Below are positions 42,090 to 50,195 of a stretch of DNA of 64,000 bases, piece by piece (position 1 is the first letter of the stretch; every line of letters starts with the position of its first letter). Made by a program: the position numbers and the translations under genes. This DNA is from Ardenticatenaceae bacterium (GTDB lineage: Bacteria; Chloroflexota; Anaerolineae; Promineifilales; Promineifilaceae): contig WYBM01000073.1 in NCBI GenBank assembly GCA_011525915.1, positions 1 through 64,000 of the forward strand. Reading direction: 5' to 3'. The notes beneath the pieces are model-generated. The model worked only from the letters and a program-made list of their open reading frames with translations. It made no database searches and was not told the origin of the DNA.

Positions 42090-43811
42090 ATGAATAACCG
42101 TGAAATAACACAACGCTTTGCCGACGTGGCCGACATGCTGGCAATTCGCGGTGATAACATTCACCGAGTGCTGGCTTACCGCCGGGCCGCAGAAGCCATA
42201 GAAAATTTGGGCCGAGATGTCAACCAGGTATACGCTGAAGGGTCCCTGACAGACATTCCCGGCATTGGTGAGACGCTGGCCGAAAAAATTGAAGAGATGC
42301 TGACGACCGGCAGCCTGGCTTTTTATGACCGGCTGGCTCAGGAAATTCCGCCTTCACTGGTAGACCTGCTAAAAGTTGAAGGGCTTGGCCCCAAACGGGT
42401 AAAGCAGGTATACGACGTATTAGGGGTTACGACCCTGGCAGACCTATCGGCGGCGGCCCAAGAAGGCAAGCTGCGTGATCTGCCGGGTATGGGCGCTAAA
42501 TCGGAAGAAAAACTGTTGAAGGCCATTGCCGCCCTGGCCCGGCATGGCGATGACCGTGTGCCGCTGGGGAATGCCTGGCCTTTGGCCCAGGAGATATTGG
42601 CCGTATTGGCCAAGATACCGGGTGTCACCCAAACGGCCGTGGCCGGCTCCCTGCGCCGTATGAAAGAAAGCATCGGTGATATTGATTTGCTGGTAGCGGC
42701 CGATGAGGCCGCGGTTGTAATGGATACTTTTGTCCACCTGCCACAAGTTGAGTCCATCTCCGGCCATGGCCCTACCAAATCCAGCGTTACCCTGTTTAAC
42801 GGCCTACAGGTAGACCTGCGGGTATTGCCGGCCGAACGCTGGGGTACCCTGCTCTGTTACTTCACCGGCAGCAAAAGCCATAATGTGCATTTGCGCGAAA
42901 TGGCCCTGAAGCGAGGCTTGAGCCTGAACGAACATGCCTTCACACCGGTAGACGGCGGCCCGGAAATTCTGTGTGCCACCGAAGAAGCCGTGTACCAGGT
43001 CTTGGACCTGCCCTATATCATCCCCACGCTGCGTGAAGACCGGGGTGAAATTGAAGCGGCCCAGGCCGGGCGGCTGCCAGATGTTATTCGGACTGAACAG
43101 ATCATCAGTGATTTACATATGCACTCCACCTGGTCAGATGGCAACGCTACGATTCTGGAGATGGCCAAAGCAGCCCAGGCGCGTGGCTTGCGGTACATAG
43201 TCATCACGGATCACTCCGTCAGCCTGGGCATCGCCAATGGTCTTTCTATTGAACGTTTGCACCAACAAGCCGCCGACATTCGTCAGGCCAACGACGCTCT
43301 AGGGCCAGACTTCCGCATCTTGCATGGCACCGAGATGGAAATTCGGGCCGATGGATCGCTGGATTATCCAGACGAGGTGTTGGCGGGGTTAGACTTTGTT
43401 ATTGCCGCGCTGCACGTTAGCCTCAGCCAGCCACGCGCCCAGGTGACAGAACGCCTGCTTAATGCCCTTAACAACCCACACGTGGATATGATCGCTCACC
43501 CTTCTGGGCGGCTGCTGCCAGACCGGGCCGGGGCTGACGCTGATTGGGATGTGGTGCTGGAAACGGCCGTGGCCACCCACACCATCCTAGAAATTAACGC
43601 CAACCCCCGCCGCCTGGACCTGCGAGACAGCCTGGCGCGTCGCGCGGTGGAACTGGGCGCAACCCTGGCCATTAACTGCGACGCCCACCACACCGAACAC
43701 TTTGACTTCCTGCATTACGGCGTGGCTACAGCCCAACGAGCCTGGGTGACGCCAGACGCTGTGGTGAATACCTGGCCTCTGGAAAAATTGTTGGCCTTTC
43801 TTTCAAAGTAA
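42090..43811 (+). CDS. polX: DNA polymerase/3'-5' exonuclease PolX
   Basis: 573 residues starting MNNREITQRFADVADML. N-terminal HhH motifs (DIPGIGETLAEKI, VEGLGPKRVKQVY, LPGMGAKSEEKL) are followed by the X-family nucleotidyl-transferase core (AVAGSLRRMKESIGDIDLLVA; GSKSHNVHLREMALKRGLSLNEH). A C-terminal PHP domain (about 345-573) has DLHMHSTWSDG, ITDHS, HGTEMEI, HPSGR and NCDAHH. It fills short gaps in DNA repair, with the metal-dependent PHP as exonuclease or AP-endonuclease. Divergent from the binding-protein gene. The longer upstream frame lacks an RBS. Confidence 0.96.
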   Translation: MNNREITQRFADVADMLAIRGDNIHRVLAYRRAAEAIENLGRDVNQVYAEGSLTDIPGIGETLAEKIEEMLTTGSLAFYDRLAQEIPPSLVDLLKVEGLGPKRVKQVYDVLGVTTLADLSAAAQEGKLRDLPGMGAKSEEKLLKAIAALARHGDDRVPLGNAWPLAQEILAVLAKIPGVTQTAVAGSLRRMKESIGDIDLLVAADEAAVVMDTFVHLPQVESISGHGPTKSSVTLFNGLQVDLRVLPAERWGTLLCYFTGSKSHNVHLREMALKRGLSLNEHAFTPVDGGPEILCATEEAVYQVLDLPYIIPTLREDRGEIEAAQAGRLPDVIRTEQIISDLHMHSTWSDGNATILEMAKAAQARGLRYIVITDHSVSLGIANGLSIERLHQQAADIRQANDALGPDFRILHGTEMEIRADGSLDYPDEVLAGLDFVIAALHVSLSQPRAQVTERLLNALNNPHVDMIAHPSGRLLPDRAGADADWDVVLETAVATHTILEINANPRRLDLRDSLARRAVELGATLAINCDAHHTEHFDFLHYGVATAQRAWVTPDAVVNTWPLEKLLAFLSK

Positions 43812-43852
43812 TGGGTAATTACTCTGTAACAGAAGTTTTATGACCTTTGGTA

Positions 43853-43875
43853 GGGGCAGGTCTTGTACCTGCCCC
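43853..43875. terminator. Inverted repeat after polX
   Basis: GGGGCAGGT (43853-43861) and ACCTGCCCC (43867-43875) around CTTGT form a perfect 9-bp stem 41 bp after the polX stop. No U run follows, so it may be a factor-dependent terminator or an mRNA 3' end stabiliser. Confidence 0.5.
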
Positions 43876-43921
43876 GCTCAGGGCGACCACAAGAGTTGCC
43901 TCTACGACGTAGTTGTTGGGT

Positions 43922-44000
43922 AAAAAGTACGTACTTTTTGTCGAAGAAATACGTACTTTTTATCGAAGAAATACGTACTTTTGGGGCAAGAAGTACGTAT
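43922..44000. promoter_or_regulatory. Four TACGTA-centred sites at exact 22-bp spacing
   Basis: The cores (A/G)TACGTA(C/T) begin at 43927, 43949, 43971 and 43993. The first is an 18-bp perfect palindrome, AAAAAGTACGTACTTTTT (43922-43939); the linkers repeat TCGAAGAA. Two helical turns separate neighbours, placing all sites on one face of the DNA. The array ends 14 bp before the start codon of the cNMP-binding phosphatase, so a repressor array or promoter-overlapping operator is likely. Confidence 0.7.
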
Positions 44001-44013
44001 TTGTAGAGTACAA

Positions 44014-45249
44014 ATGAACATCGGCACCGCCTCCATTATCAACCACGCCTTTGGCGCCCTGGAGCCAGAAACCCTGGAAGCCCTGCGCGCCGTGGCCGTG
44101 CGCCAGAGCTACGCCCCTAACACTACCTTGTGCCGCCAGGGAAAGATAGAGCACACGTTTTATGTGGTGGTTCAGGGGGAGGTTGTTGTTTCCCAAACGC
44201 TGGAAGATGGCCAGGAGCGCATCCTCAACGTCATCGGGCCGATGGGGTACTTTGGTGAGATGGGGCTGATTGATGACTCGCCGCGCATGGCCCACTGCAT
44301 TACCCTCACCCCCACAACAGTGCTGGAAGTAACCGAAGAGAATTTTGACAAATTCATGGAGAAAAGCCCGGCATTGGCTACGGCCGTTCTGCGTAACATC
44401 CTGACAACCACCCGCAACATTGACCAGCAATCCATCGCCGAACTGCAGCAGAAGAATGAGGCCTTGCAAAAAGCCTATGCTGATTTACAACAGGCGCTGG
44501 CGCGGCTGGTGGAAAAGGAACGACTGGAGCGTGAGCTGGAACTGGCGGCAACCGTGCAGCGCAGCCTGCTGCCAGACCACCTGCCGCAGTTTCCTGATTA
44601 TGCCTTTGCCGCGTACTTACAACCAGCACGGCAGGTGGGTGGTGATTTTTATGACGTGGTGGAGATTGATACAGATCATGTGGGCATTCTGATGGCTGAT
44701 GTGGCTGACAAGGGATTTCATGCCGCCCTCTTTATGGCCGTGACACGCACCCTCTTTTACCAAGAGGGGAAACACTCTTTATCACCGGCGGCGGTAGCCA
44801 CGGCCGTGCATCAGGGCATGTTGGAAGCTTCGTCACACGATACATTCCTGACGGCGTTTTATGGGGTACTGCACCGGCCCAGCGGCCGCCTGACGTATGT
44901 ACGGGCCGCACAAGACCGCCCGCTCTGGTACCGGCCCGGGCGCGGGGTAGAGGCTTTAACGGGTGACGGCCGTTTTTTGGGTATGATCGAAGGTCTGGCC
45001 CTGGCTGAATCTACCATTTACCTGCAACCCGGTGACCGGCTGGTTCTCTTCAGCGATGGCGTACCCGATGCCACCAACCCACATGAAGAACCATACAGCG
45101 GCCAACGATTAACCGATAGGATTGTCACCGGCGGTCACCTGCCAGCTGGCCGACTGATCACCCATATTGCCCAGGATGTCATCCGTTGGCGGCAGGATGC
45201 CCCAGCTTTTGATGATTTAACGCTGCTTGTTGTGGAGGCAAAGGCATAA
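44014..45249 (+). CDS. Cyclic-nucleotide-binding domain fused to SpoIIE/PP2C phosphatase
   Basis: 411 residues starting MNIGTASIINHAFGAL. The CRP-like cNMP-binding fold (about 15-130) has TLCRQGKIEHTFYVVVQGEVVV and GYFGEMGLIDDSPRMAHC. A coiled coil (about 140-180) connects to the PP2C_2 domain (about 185-411) with metal-binding Asp in GGDFYDVVEID, LMADVADKG and FSDGVPDATN. Such proteins dephosphorylate anti-sigma-factor antagonists or similar partners, here gated by a cyclic nucleotide; the partner is not in the window. It is followed after 3 bp by the SH3b gene. The 22-bp array lies immediately upstream. Confidence 0.92.
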   Translation: MNIGTASIINHAFGALEPETLEALRAVAVRQSYAPNTTLCRQGKIEHTFYVVVQGEVVVSQTLEDGQERILNVIGPMGYFGEMGLIDDSPRMAHCITLTPTTVLEVTEENFDKFMEKSPALATAVLRNILTTTRNIDQQSIAELQQKNEALQKAYADLQQALARLVEKERLERELELAATVQRSLLPDHLPQFPDYAFAAYLQPARQVGGDFYDVVEIDTDHVGILMADVADKGFHAALFMAVTRTLFYQEGKHSLSPAAVATAVHQGMLEASSHDTFLTAFYGVLHRPSGRLTYVRAAQDRPLWYRPGRGVEALTGDGRFLGMIEGLALAESTIYLQPGDRLVLFSDGVPDATNPHEEPYSGQRLTDRIVTGGHLPAGRLITHIAQDVIRWRQDAPAFDDLTLLVVEAKA

Positions 45250-45252
45250 CCT

Positions 45253-45828
45253 ATGGCCCGATACCAGGTCCCCCCTGATCCTCGTAAATCGAATGACGAA
45301 CGGCCGCGCCGTCTGCGTGCCGATTCCCAGGAGCCCCCGCCATGGCGTTACCTGGTTCTGGGGGTGATTGTGACCGTTGTCAGCCTCATCCTTGCCCTGG
45401 CGCTGGCCAATGCCTTGCTGGCCCGCCCCCCGTTGGAAGTAGCGCCCGTCCAGCCCACGCTCATCATCCTGACGGCGCCGCCCAGCCCTGTTCCCTCTGT
45501 GACGGCCGTGCTGCCCACGCCATCACCCATCCCCACCTTTACGCCCATCCCCACCCCAGACACCGCCCAGGCTCCCCCCGAGGTTACCGTGGGGTATTAT
45601 GCCCTGGTGGCCGGCACTGAAGGGGCAGGCGTGACTGTACGCGGCGGCCCCAGCACCAGCAACGCCCGCATTACCGTGGCCGACGAAGGTGCCCTACTGG
45701 TAGTCATTGGTGGGCCCCAGGTCGATGAACCCAACAGCCGTATCTGGTGGCAGGTAGAGCTGGCCGATGGCACCCAAGGGTGGGTCGTCGGCGATTTTTT
45801 GCAGCCCGCTGCGGCGCCACCTCCGTAA
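45253..45828 (+). CDS. Membrane-anchored SH3b-domain protein
   Basis: 191 residues. A basic cytoplasmic N-terminus leads to one transmembrane helix (YLVLGVIVTVVSLILALALANALLA, about 34-58), a Pro/Thr-rich linker (PSPIPTFTPIPTPDT) and a bacterial SH3-like domain (about 110-185; GAGVTVRGGPSTSNARITVADEGALLVVIGG...WWQVELADGTQGWVVGDFL). SH3b domains often bind peptidoglycan peptides. It starts 3 bp after the phosphatase gene, so the two are co-expressed. Confidence 0.82.
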   Translation: MARYQVPPDPRKSNDERPRRLRADSQEPPPWRYLVLGVIVTVVSLILALALANALLARPPLEVAPVQPTLIILTAPPSPVPSVTAVLPTPSPIPTFTPIPTPDTAQAPPEVTVGYYALVAGTEGAGVTVRGGPSTSNARITVADEGALLVVIGGPQVDEPNSRIWWQVELADGTQGWVVGDFLQPAAAPPP

Positions 45829-45907
45829 ACGCCACTGTTTCTTTTCTGCAACCAGATTGTGTACAATAGCAGCCATCACTTTGTGAAAAAATTCCCACGT
45901 TTTCCAG

Positions 45908-45936
45908 CACCGGGCTCCTTAACAATTGGCCCGGTG
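45908..45936 (+). promoter_or_regulatory. Leader hairpin upstream of the thiolase
   Basis: CACCGGGC (45908-45915) and GCCCGGTG (45929-45936) form a perfect stem in the likely 5' leader. The stem ends 6 nt before AAGGAG, the thiolase Shine-Dalgarno. A TACAAT box lies at 45863-45868. Ambivalent: it could terminate the upstream operon or modulate translation. Confidence 0.45.
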
Positions 45937-45955
45937 TGCATGAAGGAGCATAAGC

Positions 45956-47188
45956 ATGAGTAAACATAAGACAGATGTTGTCATCTTGGGCGCGGCCCGC
46001 ACGCCTACGGGTAAATTTAATGGTGGCCTGGCCGGGTTAACAGCGCCGGAACTGGGGGCGCTGGCCGTGGCGGCTGCCGTCGCTCGCTCTGGCATCAACC
46101 CCGCCACTGTGTATGAAGTGATCATGGGTCAGGTGGTGCCGGCCGGTACTGGTCAGGCGGCCGCACGCCACGCGGCGCTTAAAGGCGGCCTGCCAGACAC
46201 GGTGGGGGCCACGGCCGTCAATAAGGCGTGTGGCTCTGGCCTGAAAGCCGTTATGATGGCCGCTAATGCCATCACCGCCGGTGAAGCCGACGTGTTTGTG
46301 GCCGGAGGCATGGAAAGCATGTCTAACGCGCCTTACCTTTTGCCTAAGGCACGGCAGGGTTTGCGCTATGGTCACGCCGAAGTGAAAGATTCCTTGCTCA
46401 ACGATGGTCTATGGTGCGCTTTTCAGGATTGGGCCATGGGCAATGCCGCCGATTTTATTGCCCGCCAGTTTGAAGTCAGCCGTCAGGAGATGGACGAGTT
46501 TGCCTTGCAGAGCCATGAAAAGGCGGCGGCGGCTACGGCAAACGGCCGTTTTCAGGCAGAAATTGTGCCGGTGGAAATCAAGAGCCGTAAAGGCAGCCTG
46601 GTCATTGACAAAGATGAACCCATTCGGGCTAGTTTCCACAATGGCAGCTATGAGCTGGAAACCAGCCTGGCGCAGTTAGCCAAACTGCCACCGGCCTTTG
46701 AAAAAGACGGCCAGGTGACGGCTGGCAATGCGCCCGGCCTGAACGATGGCGCCTCGGCGGTGGTGGTGGCCAGCCGTGACGAAGCCGAACGGCAAGGATT
46801 GGTGCCCCTGGCGCGGATCGTCGGTTATACCCATGCGGCCGTAGATCCGCAGTGGATCTTCTCAGCCCCCGCCAAAGCCATCCCCCGTTTGTTGCAGAAA
46901 GTGGGCTGGTCCCTGGCCGATGTAGACCTCATCGAACTAAATGAAGCATTTGCTGCCCAGGCCTTGGCCAATGGGGTAGATATGACCCGTCAGAAGTTAG
47001 CGTGGCAGTGGGATAAGGTAAACGTGAACGGGGGTGCGGTGGCCTTGGGTCATCCCATTGGCTCCAGCGGCTCGCGGGTATTGGTGACACTGATTCACGC
47101 GCTGCGCCAGCGGGGGCTGAAGCGCGGTGTTGCCTCGTTGTGCCTGGGTGGTGGTGAAGCGGTGGCCCTGGCCGTTGAGATGGCGTAA
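45956..47188 (+). CDS. Acetyl-CoA C-acetyltransferase (thiolase)
   Basis: 410 residues. The nucleophile is Cys92 in NKACGSGLKAVM; His366 in GGAVALGHPIGSSG and Cys396 in ASLCLGGGEA complete the site. MESMSNAPY and NEAFAAQAL motifs are present and the length is standard. It condenses two acetyl-CoA to acetoacetyl-CoA or runs in reverse in fatty-acid use; direction cannot be told. The ATG has AAGGAGC at good spacing. It is transcribed alone. Confidence 0.95.
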   Translation: MSKHKTDVVILGAARTPTGKFNGGLAGLTAPELGALAVAAAVARSGINPATVYEVIMGQVVPAGTGQAAARHAALKGGLPDTVGATAVNKACGSGLKAVMMAANAITAGEADVFVAGGMESMSNAPYLLPKARQGLRYGHAEVKDSLLNDGLWCAFQDWAMGNAADFIARQFEVSRQEMDEFALQSHEKAAAATANGRFQAEIVPVEIKSRKGSLVIDKDEPIRASFHNGSYELETSLAQLAKLPPAFEKDGQVTAGNAPGLNDGASAVVVASRDEAERQGLVPLARIVGYTHAAVDPQWIFSAPAKAIPRLLQKVGWSLADVDLIELNEAFAAQALANGVDMTRQKLAWQWDKVNVNGGAVALGHPIGSSGSRVLVTLIHALRQRGLKRGVASLCLGGGEAVALAVEMA

Positions 47189-47207
47189 CAGAAAGATTTT
47201 AGGATCA

Positions 47208-47275
47208 AGGCGCGTCCATCAATACGTTACAGCATTGATGGACGTGCTTGAAGTGATCTTCACGTTAGCAAAACA
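47208..47275 (+). repeat. Dispersed hairpin repeat, family C, copy C3
   Basis: The arms GCGCGTCCATCAAT (47211-47224) and ATTGATGGACGTGC (47234-47247) pair along their length (one G-T), followed by the tail TTGAAGTGATCTTCACGTTA and GCAAAAC. Compared with C1 (GCTCGTCCAT/ATGGACGAGC), stem bases differ on both sides and still pair. It lies 20 bp after the thiolase stop. Confidence 0.85.
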
Positions 47276-47329
47276 GCTGCCTGCCCCGGTTCTGCCGGTG
47301 TTGGTGATGACCGTTTCCTCACCAATCAA

Positions 47330-47596
47330 TCACCCCTCTTCATGCGCCATTAACCACCAGCTGGCAATAAGAGCGATCCAGGCCCCCAGGCTGGCGCTAA
47401 ACAGGTGCAGTGCCCCCAGGTTGAGCAGCTCCAGGTTAATAAAGTCCCCCAAGAAGTGGCCCACGGTAAAACCCACCCAGGCCGCCAGCACATACAACAA
47501 GATGCGCCGCGCCGGGCCCCCCATCATCAGGTGAAAGCCTGCACCGTAGGCGGTTGCCAACAGGAAACCCAGGATGACTCCGGAGGCGTTTATCAT
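47330..47596 (-). CDS. Small integral membrane protein
   Basis: 88 residues with three hydrophobic segments (about 4-24, 32-52, 62-83; GVILGFLLATAYGAGFHLM, ILLYVLAAWVGFTVGHFLG, LHLFSASLGAWIALIASWWLM). The family is not recognised. It overlaps the mnmA stop by 4 nt on the same strand, so it is probably translated by coupling, although no link to tRNA thiolation is known. Confidence 0.75.
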   Translation of the reverse strand: MINASGVILGFLLATAYGAGFHLMMGGPARRILLYVLAAWVGFTVGHFLGDFINLELLNLGALHLFSASLGAWIALIASWWLMAHEEG

Positions 47597-48750
47597 GAAA
47601 TTACCTGAATGGCGGCCGGTTGTATGGTAGGGATCACGGCCGTAGGCTGGCTATCGTTATCGGCAATAATCCCGCCACCTAAAACCGTAGCACCATCATA
47701 AAAGACGGCTGCCTGCCCGGCAGTAATGCCAAAGACAGGCTCATGGAAGGTGCAGTGGGCACGGCCGTCGCTGACACTTACCACCGTGCCGGCCGCCGCC
47801 CGGGCCTTATAACGAATTTTAATGTGTACCGGTATGGGAGCCGTGGGAGGGAGGCCATTTATCCAATTAACATCACGGACGTCCAGCGTTTGCTGGCCCA
47901 ATGCAGCTTTTGTGCCCACAATAAGTGCATTATGGGCCACATCTTTGCGGATAACAAAAACGGGCTGACCCGTGGTAATGCCCAGCCCTTTGCGCTGGCC
48001 GATGGTGTAAAACGGCAGGCCTTCATGCTGGCCCAGTTCACGGCCGTTTGTGTCTAGAATTGGCCCCGGACGGGCGGCTTTGTGGCTGTATTCTTGTAAG
48101 AAGCGACGGTAATCACCATCACCCAAAAAACACAAATCCTGGCTTTCATCTTTGCTGGCCACAGGCAGGCCAAAGGTGCGTGCCAGGTCGCGCACCTCTG
48201 TTTTGGTATAGTCACCCACCGGAAACAACACATGCGCCAGGTGCTGCTGCAGCAGCATATGCAGCACATAAGATTGGTCTTTGTGTTCATCCTTGCCCTG
48301 GTGCACTTCATAGCCAGCGGAGGTGTGAACCACACGGGCATAATGGCCCGTCGCCAGATATTGCGCGCCAAGCGCCAGCGCCCGTTCCAGCAGGTACGTA
48401 AAACGAATCTGCCGATTGCACTCCACACAGGGGTTGGGGGTGCGCCCCAATTCATGCTGGTCAATAAAAAACTGAACGATGGTTCGGCGGAAATGATCCT
48501 GTACGTCCACCACGTAAAAGGGAATGCCCAGCAGCCCGGCCACGCGGCGAGCGTCAGCCATCTGGTCTGGGGTACAGCAGCGGTTAAGTGGGGCGTTAGC
48601 GCCAATGCCCGGCTCGCTCCACAGGCGCATCATCATGCCGATGACCTCGTAACCCTGCTCTTTCAGCAGTGCAGCGGCCACCGAACTATCTACGCCGCCG
48701 CTCATAGCGACGACAACCCGCTTCCCGTTACCCATCGTTGGTTGTTCCAT
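47593..48750 (-). CDS. mnmA: tRNA-specific 2-thiouridylase MnmA
   Basis: 385 residues. It has the PP-loop AMSGGVDSSVAAALL, the Cys of NPCVECNRQIRF, the family sequence LATGHYARV and DKDQSYVL-like KDQSYVLHML, and the second catalytic Cys in SQDLCFLGDGDY. The start may be the ATG five codons later (MGNGKRVVV). MnmA makes 2-thiouridine at position 34 of Lys, Glu and Gln tRNAs, taking sulfur from a cysteine desulfurase relay; such a desulfurase is encoded at 50196-51377. Confidence 0.96.
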   Translation of the reverse strand: MEQPTMGNGKRVVVAMSGGVDSSVAAALLKEQGYEVIGMMMRLWSEPGIGANAPLNRCCTPDQMADARRVAGLLGIPFYVVDVQDHFRRTIVQFFIDQHELGRTPNPCVECNRQIRFTYLLERALALGAQYLATGHYARVVHTSAGYEVHQGKDEHKDQSYVLHMLLQQHLAHVLFPVGDYTKTEVRDLARTFGLPVASKDESQDLCFLGDGDYRRFLQEYSHKAARPGPILDTNGRELGQHEGLPFYTIGQRKGLGITTGQPVFVIRKDVAHNALIVGTKAALGQQTLDVRDVNWINGLPPTAPIPVHIKIRYKARAAAGTVVSVSDGRAHCTFHEPVFGITAGQAAVFYDGATVLGGGIIADNDSQPTAVIPTIQPAAIQVIS

Positions 48751-48836
48751 AAAGTAAAGTATACCGGCATTTAAGTGAAAGCAGTAGGGTGGTGTTTGCT
48801 TCAGCCGGCCATGTTATTTTGTGTATAATGCCCCTT

Positions 48837-48935
48837 ATTGGCAAGTGAGGCGACAGGCCACGTTGGTTCATGTGGTGCCCGCAGTGCGGTCAGCGCTCCT
48901 GGCACGAAGTTTCCCGCGACCTAGAGCCACCCAAG
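48837..48935 (+). ncRNA. Candidate structured RNA
   Basis: A TATAAT box (48824-48829), though without a good -35 match, stands before a GC-rich, non-coding stretch. Foldable pieces: TTGG (48838-48841) with CCAA (48931-48934); CCACGT-TGGTTC-ATGTGG (48858-48875); GTGCC (48874-48878) or its neighbour with GGCAC (48901-48905), which competes with the previous stem by a base or two; and CCGC-AGT-GCGG (48879-48889). It may be a small RNA such as a 6S-like RNA, or the leader of the kinase gene at 48997. No Rfam family could be assigned by eye. Confidence 0.3.
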
Positions 48936-48996
48936 ACATAACTGTCAGCATGATGTTTAATCAACGCTAAGTATACGTACGGGGATCATAAAGGCT

Positions 48997-50010
48997 GTGC
49001 TCGAAAAACCTGACCTGAAAGACGAAGAAATTATTACCTGCCTCAAGAATGCTTATGGCTTGAGGGTTGATACAATGGCTTTTCTTCCGCTTGGGGCTGA
49101 TGTCAATACGGCCGTTTACCGGGTCGTCACCGACGATAAACGGCAATACTTCGTCAAGCTGCGGGGTGGTCTCTTTGATGAAGCTTCTGTGGCCGTGCCC
49201 AAGTTTCTGAGCGATCTGGGTATCAAGCAAATTATCCCCTCTTTATTTACCCAAACAGGACAGCTCTGGGCCAGCCTGCCCCCCTATCAAGTGATCCTTT
49301 ATCCTTTTGTGGAAGGGCGCAATGGCTATGAAGTGAGCCTGTCAGATGAACACCGGGTTGAATTTGGCGCCGCCCTTAAACAGTTTCATACGGCTGACAT
49401 ACCCACAGCCATCACAAACAGTGTACGTCGAGAAGCATTTTCTGCTCAGTGGCGCGGAAAAGTGACATCATTCCTGGCGCAAATTGAGAATGAGACCTTT
49501 GCTGAGCCTGTAGCCACGGCATTGGCCTCTTTCCTGAAAACCAAACGTGAGGAAACGCTCGATCTTGTCAAACGGGCTGAACGAATGGCCTGGGCACTTC
49601 AGGCACAGACGCCAGCATTCATTTTGTGTCATGGGGATATTCATGGATGGAATCTTTTGATTGACGCCCACAACAACCTGTACATCGTTGATTGGGACAC
49701 GCTGGTTTTTGCCCCTAAAGAGCGTGATTTGATGTTTGTGGGCAGCGGGCTTGGCGGTAATGGGCATACCCTGCAGGAAGAAGAGACCCTGTTCTATAAA
49801 GGGTATGGTCAAACCCAGGTAAACCCCATGGCACTGGCCTATTATCGTTATGAACGGATCATTGAAGATATCGCGGTTATCTGTGAGCAAATCTTTTTGT
49901 CAGATGGAGGCGGAGAAGATCGCCTGCAGTCACTGGAAATGGTGAAATCAAACTTTTGTCCCAACGGCACTATCGAGATAGCTTACCACGCTGATAAGGC
50001 ATGGGGCTAG
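48997..50010 (+). CDS. APH-family small-molecule kinase, spectinomycin phosphotransferase (APH(9))-like
   Basis: 337 residues from a GTG codon (an AAAGG is very close; GGGGA lies further up). The kinase-like fold shows LGADVNTAVYRV, YFVKLRGG (ATP Lys), the catalytic loop ILCHGDIHGWNLLID and the metal-binding YIVDWDTLVFAPKERDLMFVG. The last two stretches are characteristic of the APH(9)/spectinomycin kinase branch. It would phosphorylate a hydroxylated small molecule; resistance is possible but such genes in environmental bacteria often have other substrates. It stands alone after the candidate RNA. Confidence 0.85.
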   Translation: MLEKPDLKDEEIITCLKNAYGLRVDTMAFLPLGADVNTAVYRVVTDDKRQYFVKLRGGLFDEASVAVPKFLSDLGIKQIIPSLFTQTGQLWASLPPYQVILYPFVEGRNGYEVSLSDEHRVEFGAALKQFHTADIPTAITNSVRREAFSAQWRGKVTSFLAQIENETFAEPVATALASFLKTKREETLDLVKRAERMAWALQAQTPAFILCHGDIHGWNLLIDAHNNLYIVDWDTLVFAPKERDLMFVGSGLGGNGHTLQEEETLFYKGYGQTQVNPMALAYYRYERIIEDIAVICEQIFLSDGGGEDRLQSLEMVKSNFCPNGTIEIAYHADKAWG

Positions 50011-50120
50011 TATCGGTTTTCAGTCATCAGTGGCCAGTTATCAGTGACCAGTTATCAGTAGGGGCTGACGCCCGTAAAAGCGCACTGAATACTGATTACT
50101 GACTTCTGATGACTGGTACC
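50007..50120. repeat. Dispersed intergenic repeat, family A, copy A2
   Basis: CTAGTATCGGTTTTCAGTCA opens the element. The core CCAGTTATCAGTAGGGGCTG and GACTTCTGATGACTGGTACC close it. It has one extra CAGT word pair compared with A1. It begins inside the stop codon region of the APH-like gene. Confidence 0.85.
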
Positions 50121-50195
50121 GGGCCGCTGCTCTGGTTAGATAAGTTTTGTCGGTCAATCAGATGGGCGGCCCTAGGGTGGCTTGGCTGTTATCAT

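Noticed and set aside
45253-45828. SH3b protein as an autolysin
   Set aside because: It has only an anchor, linker and SH3b domain; no catalytic domain is present.
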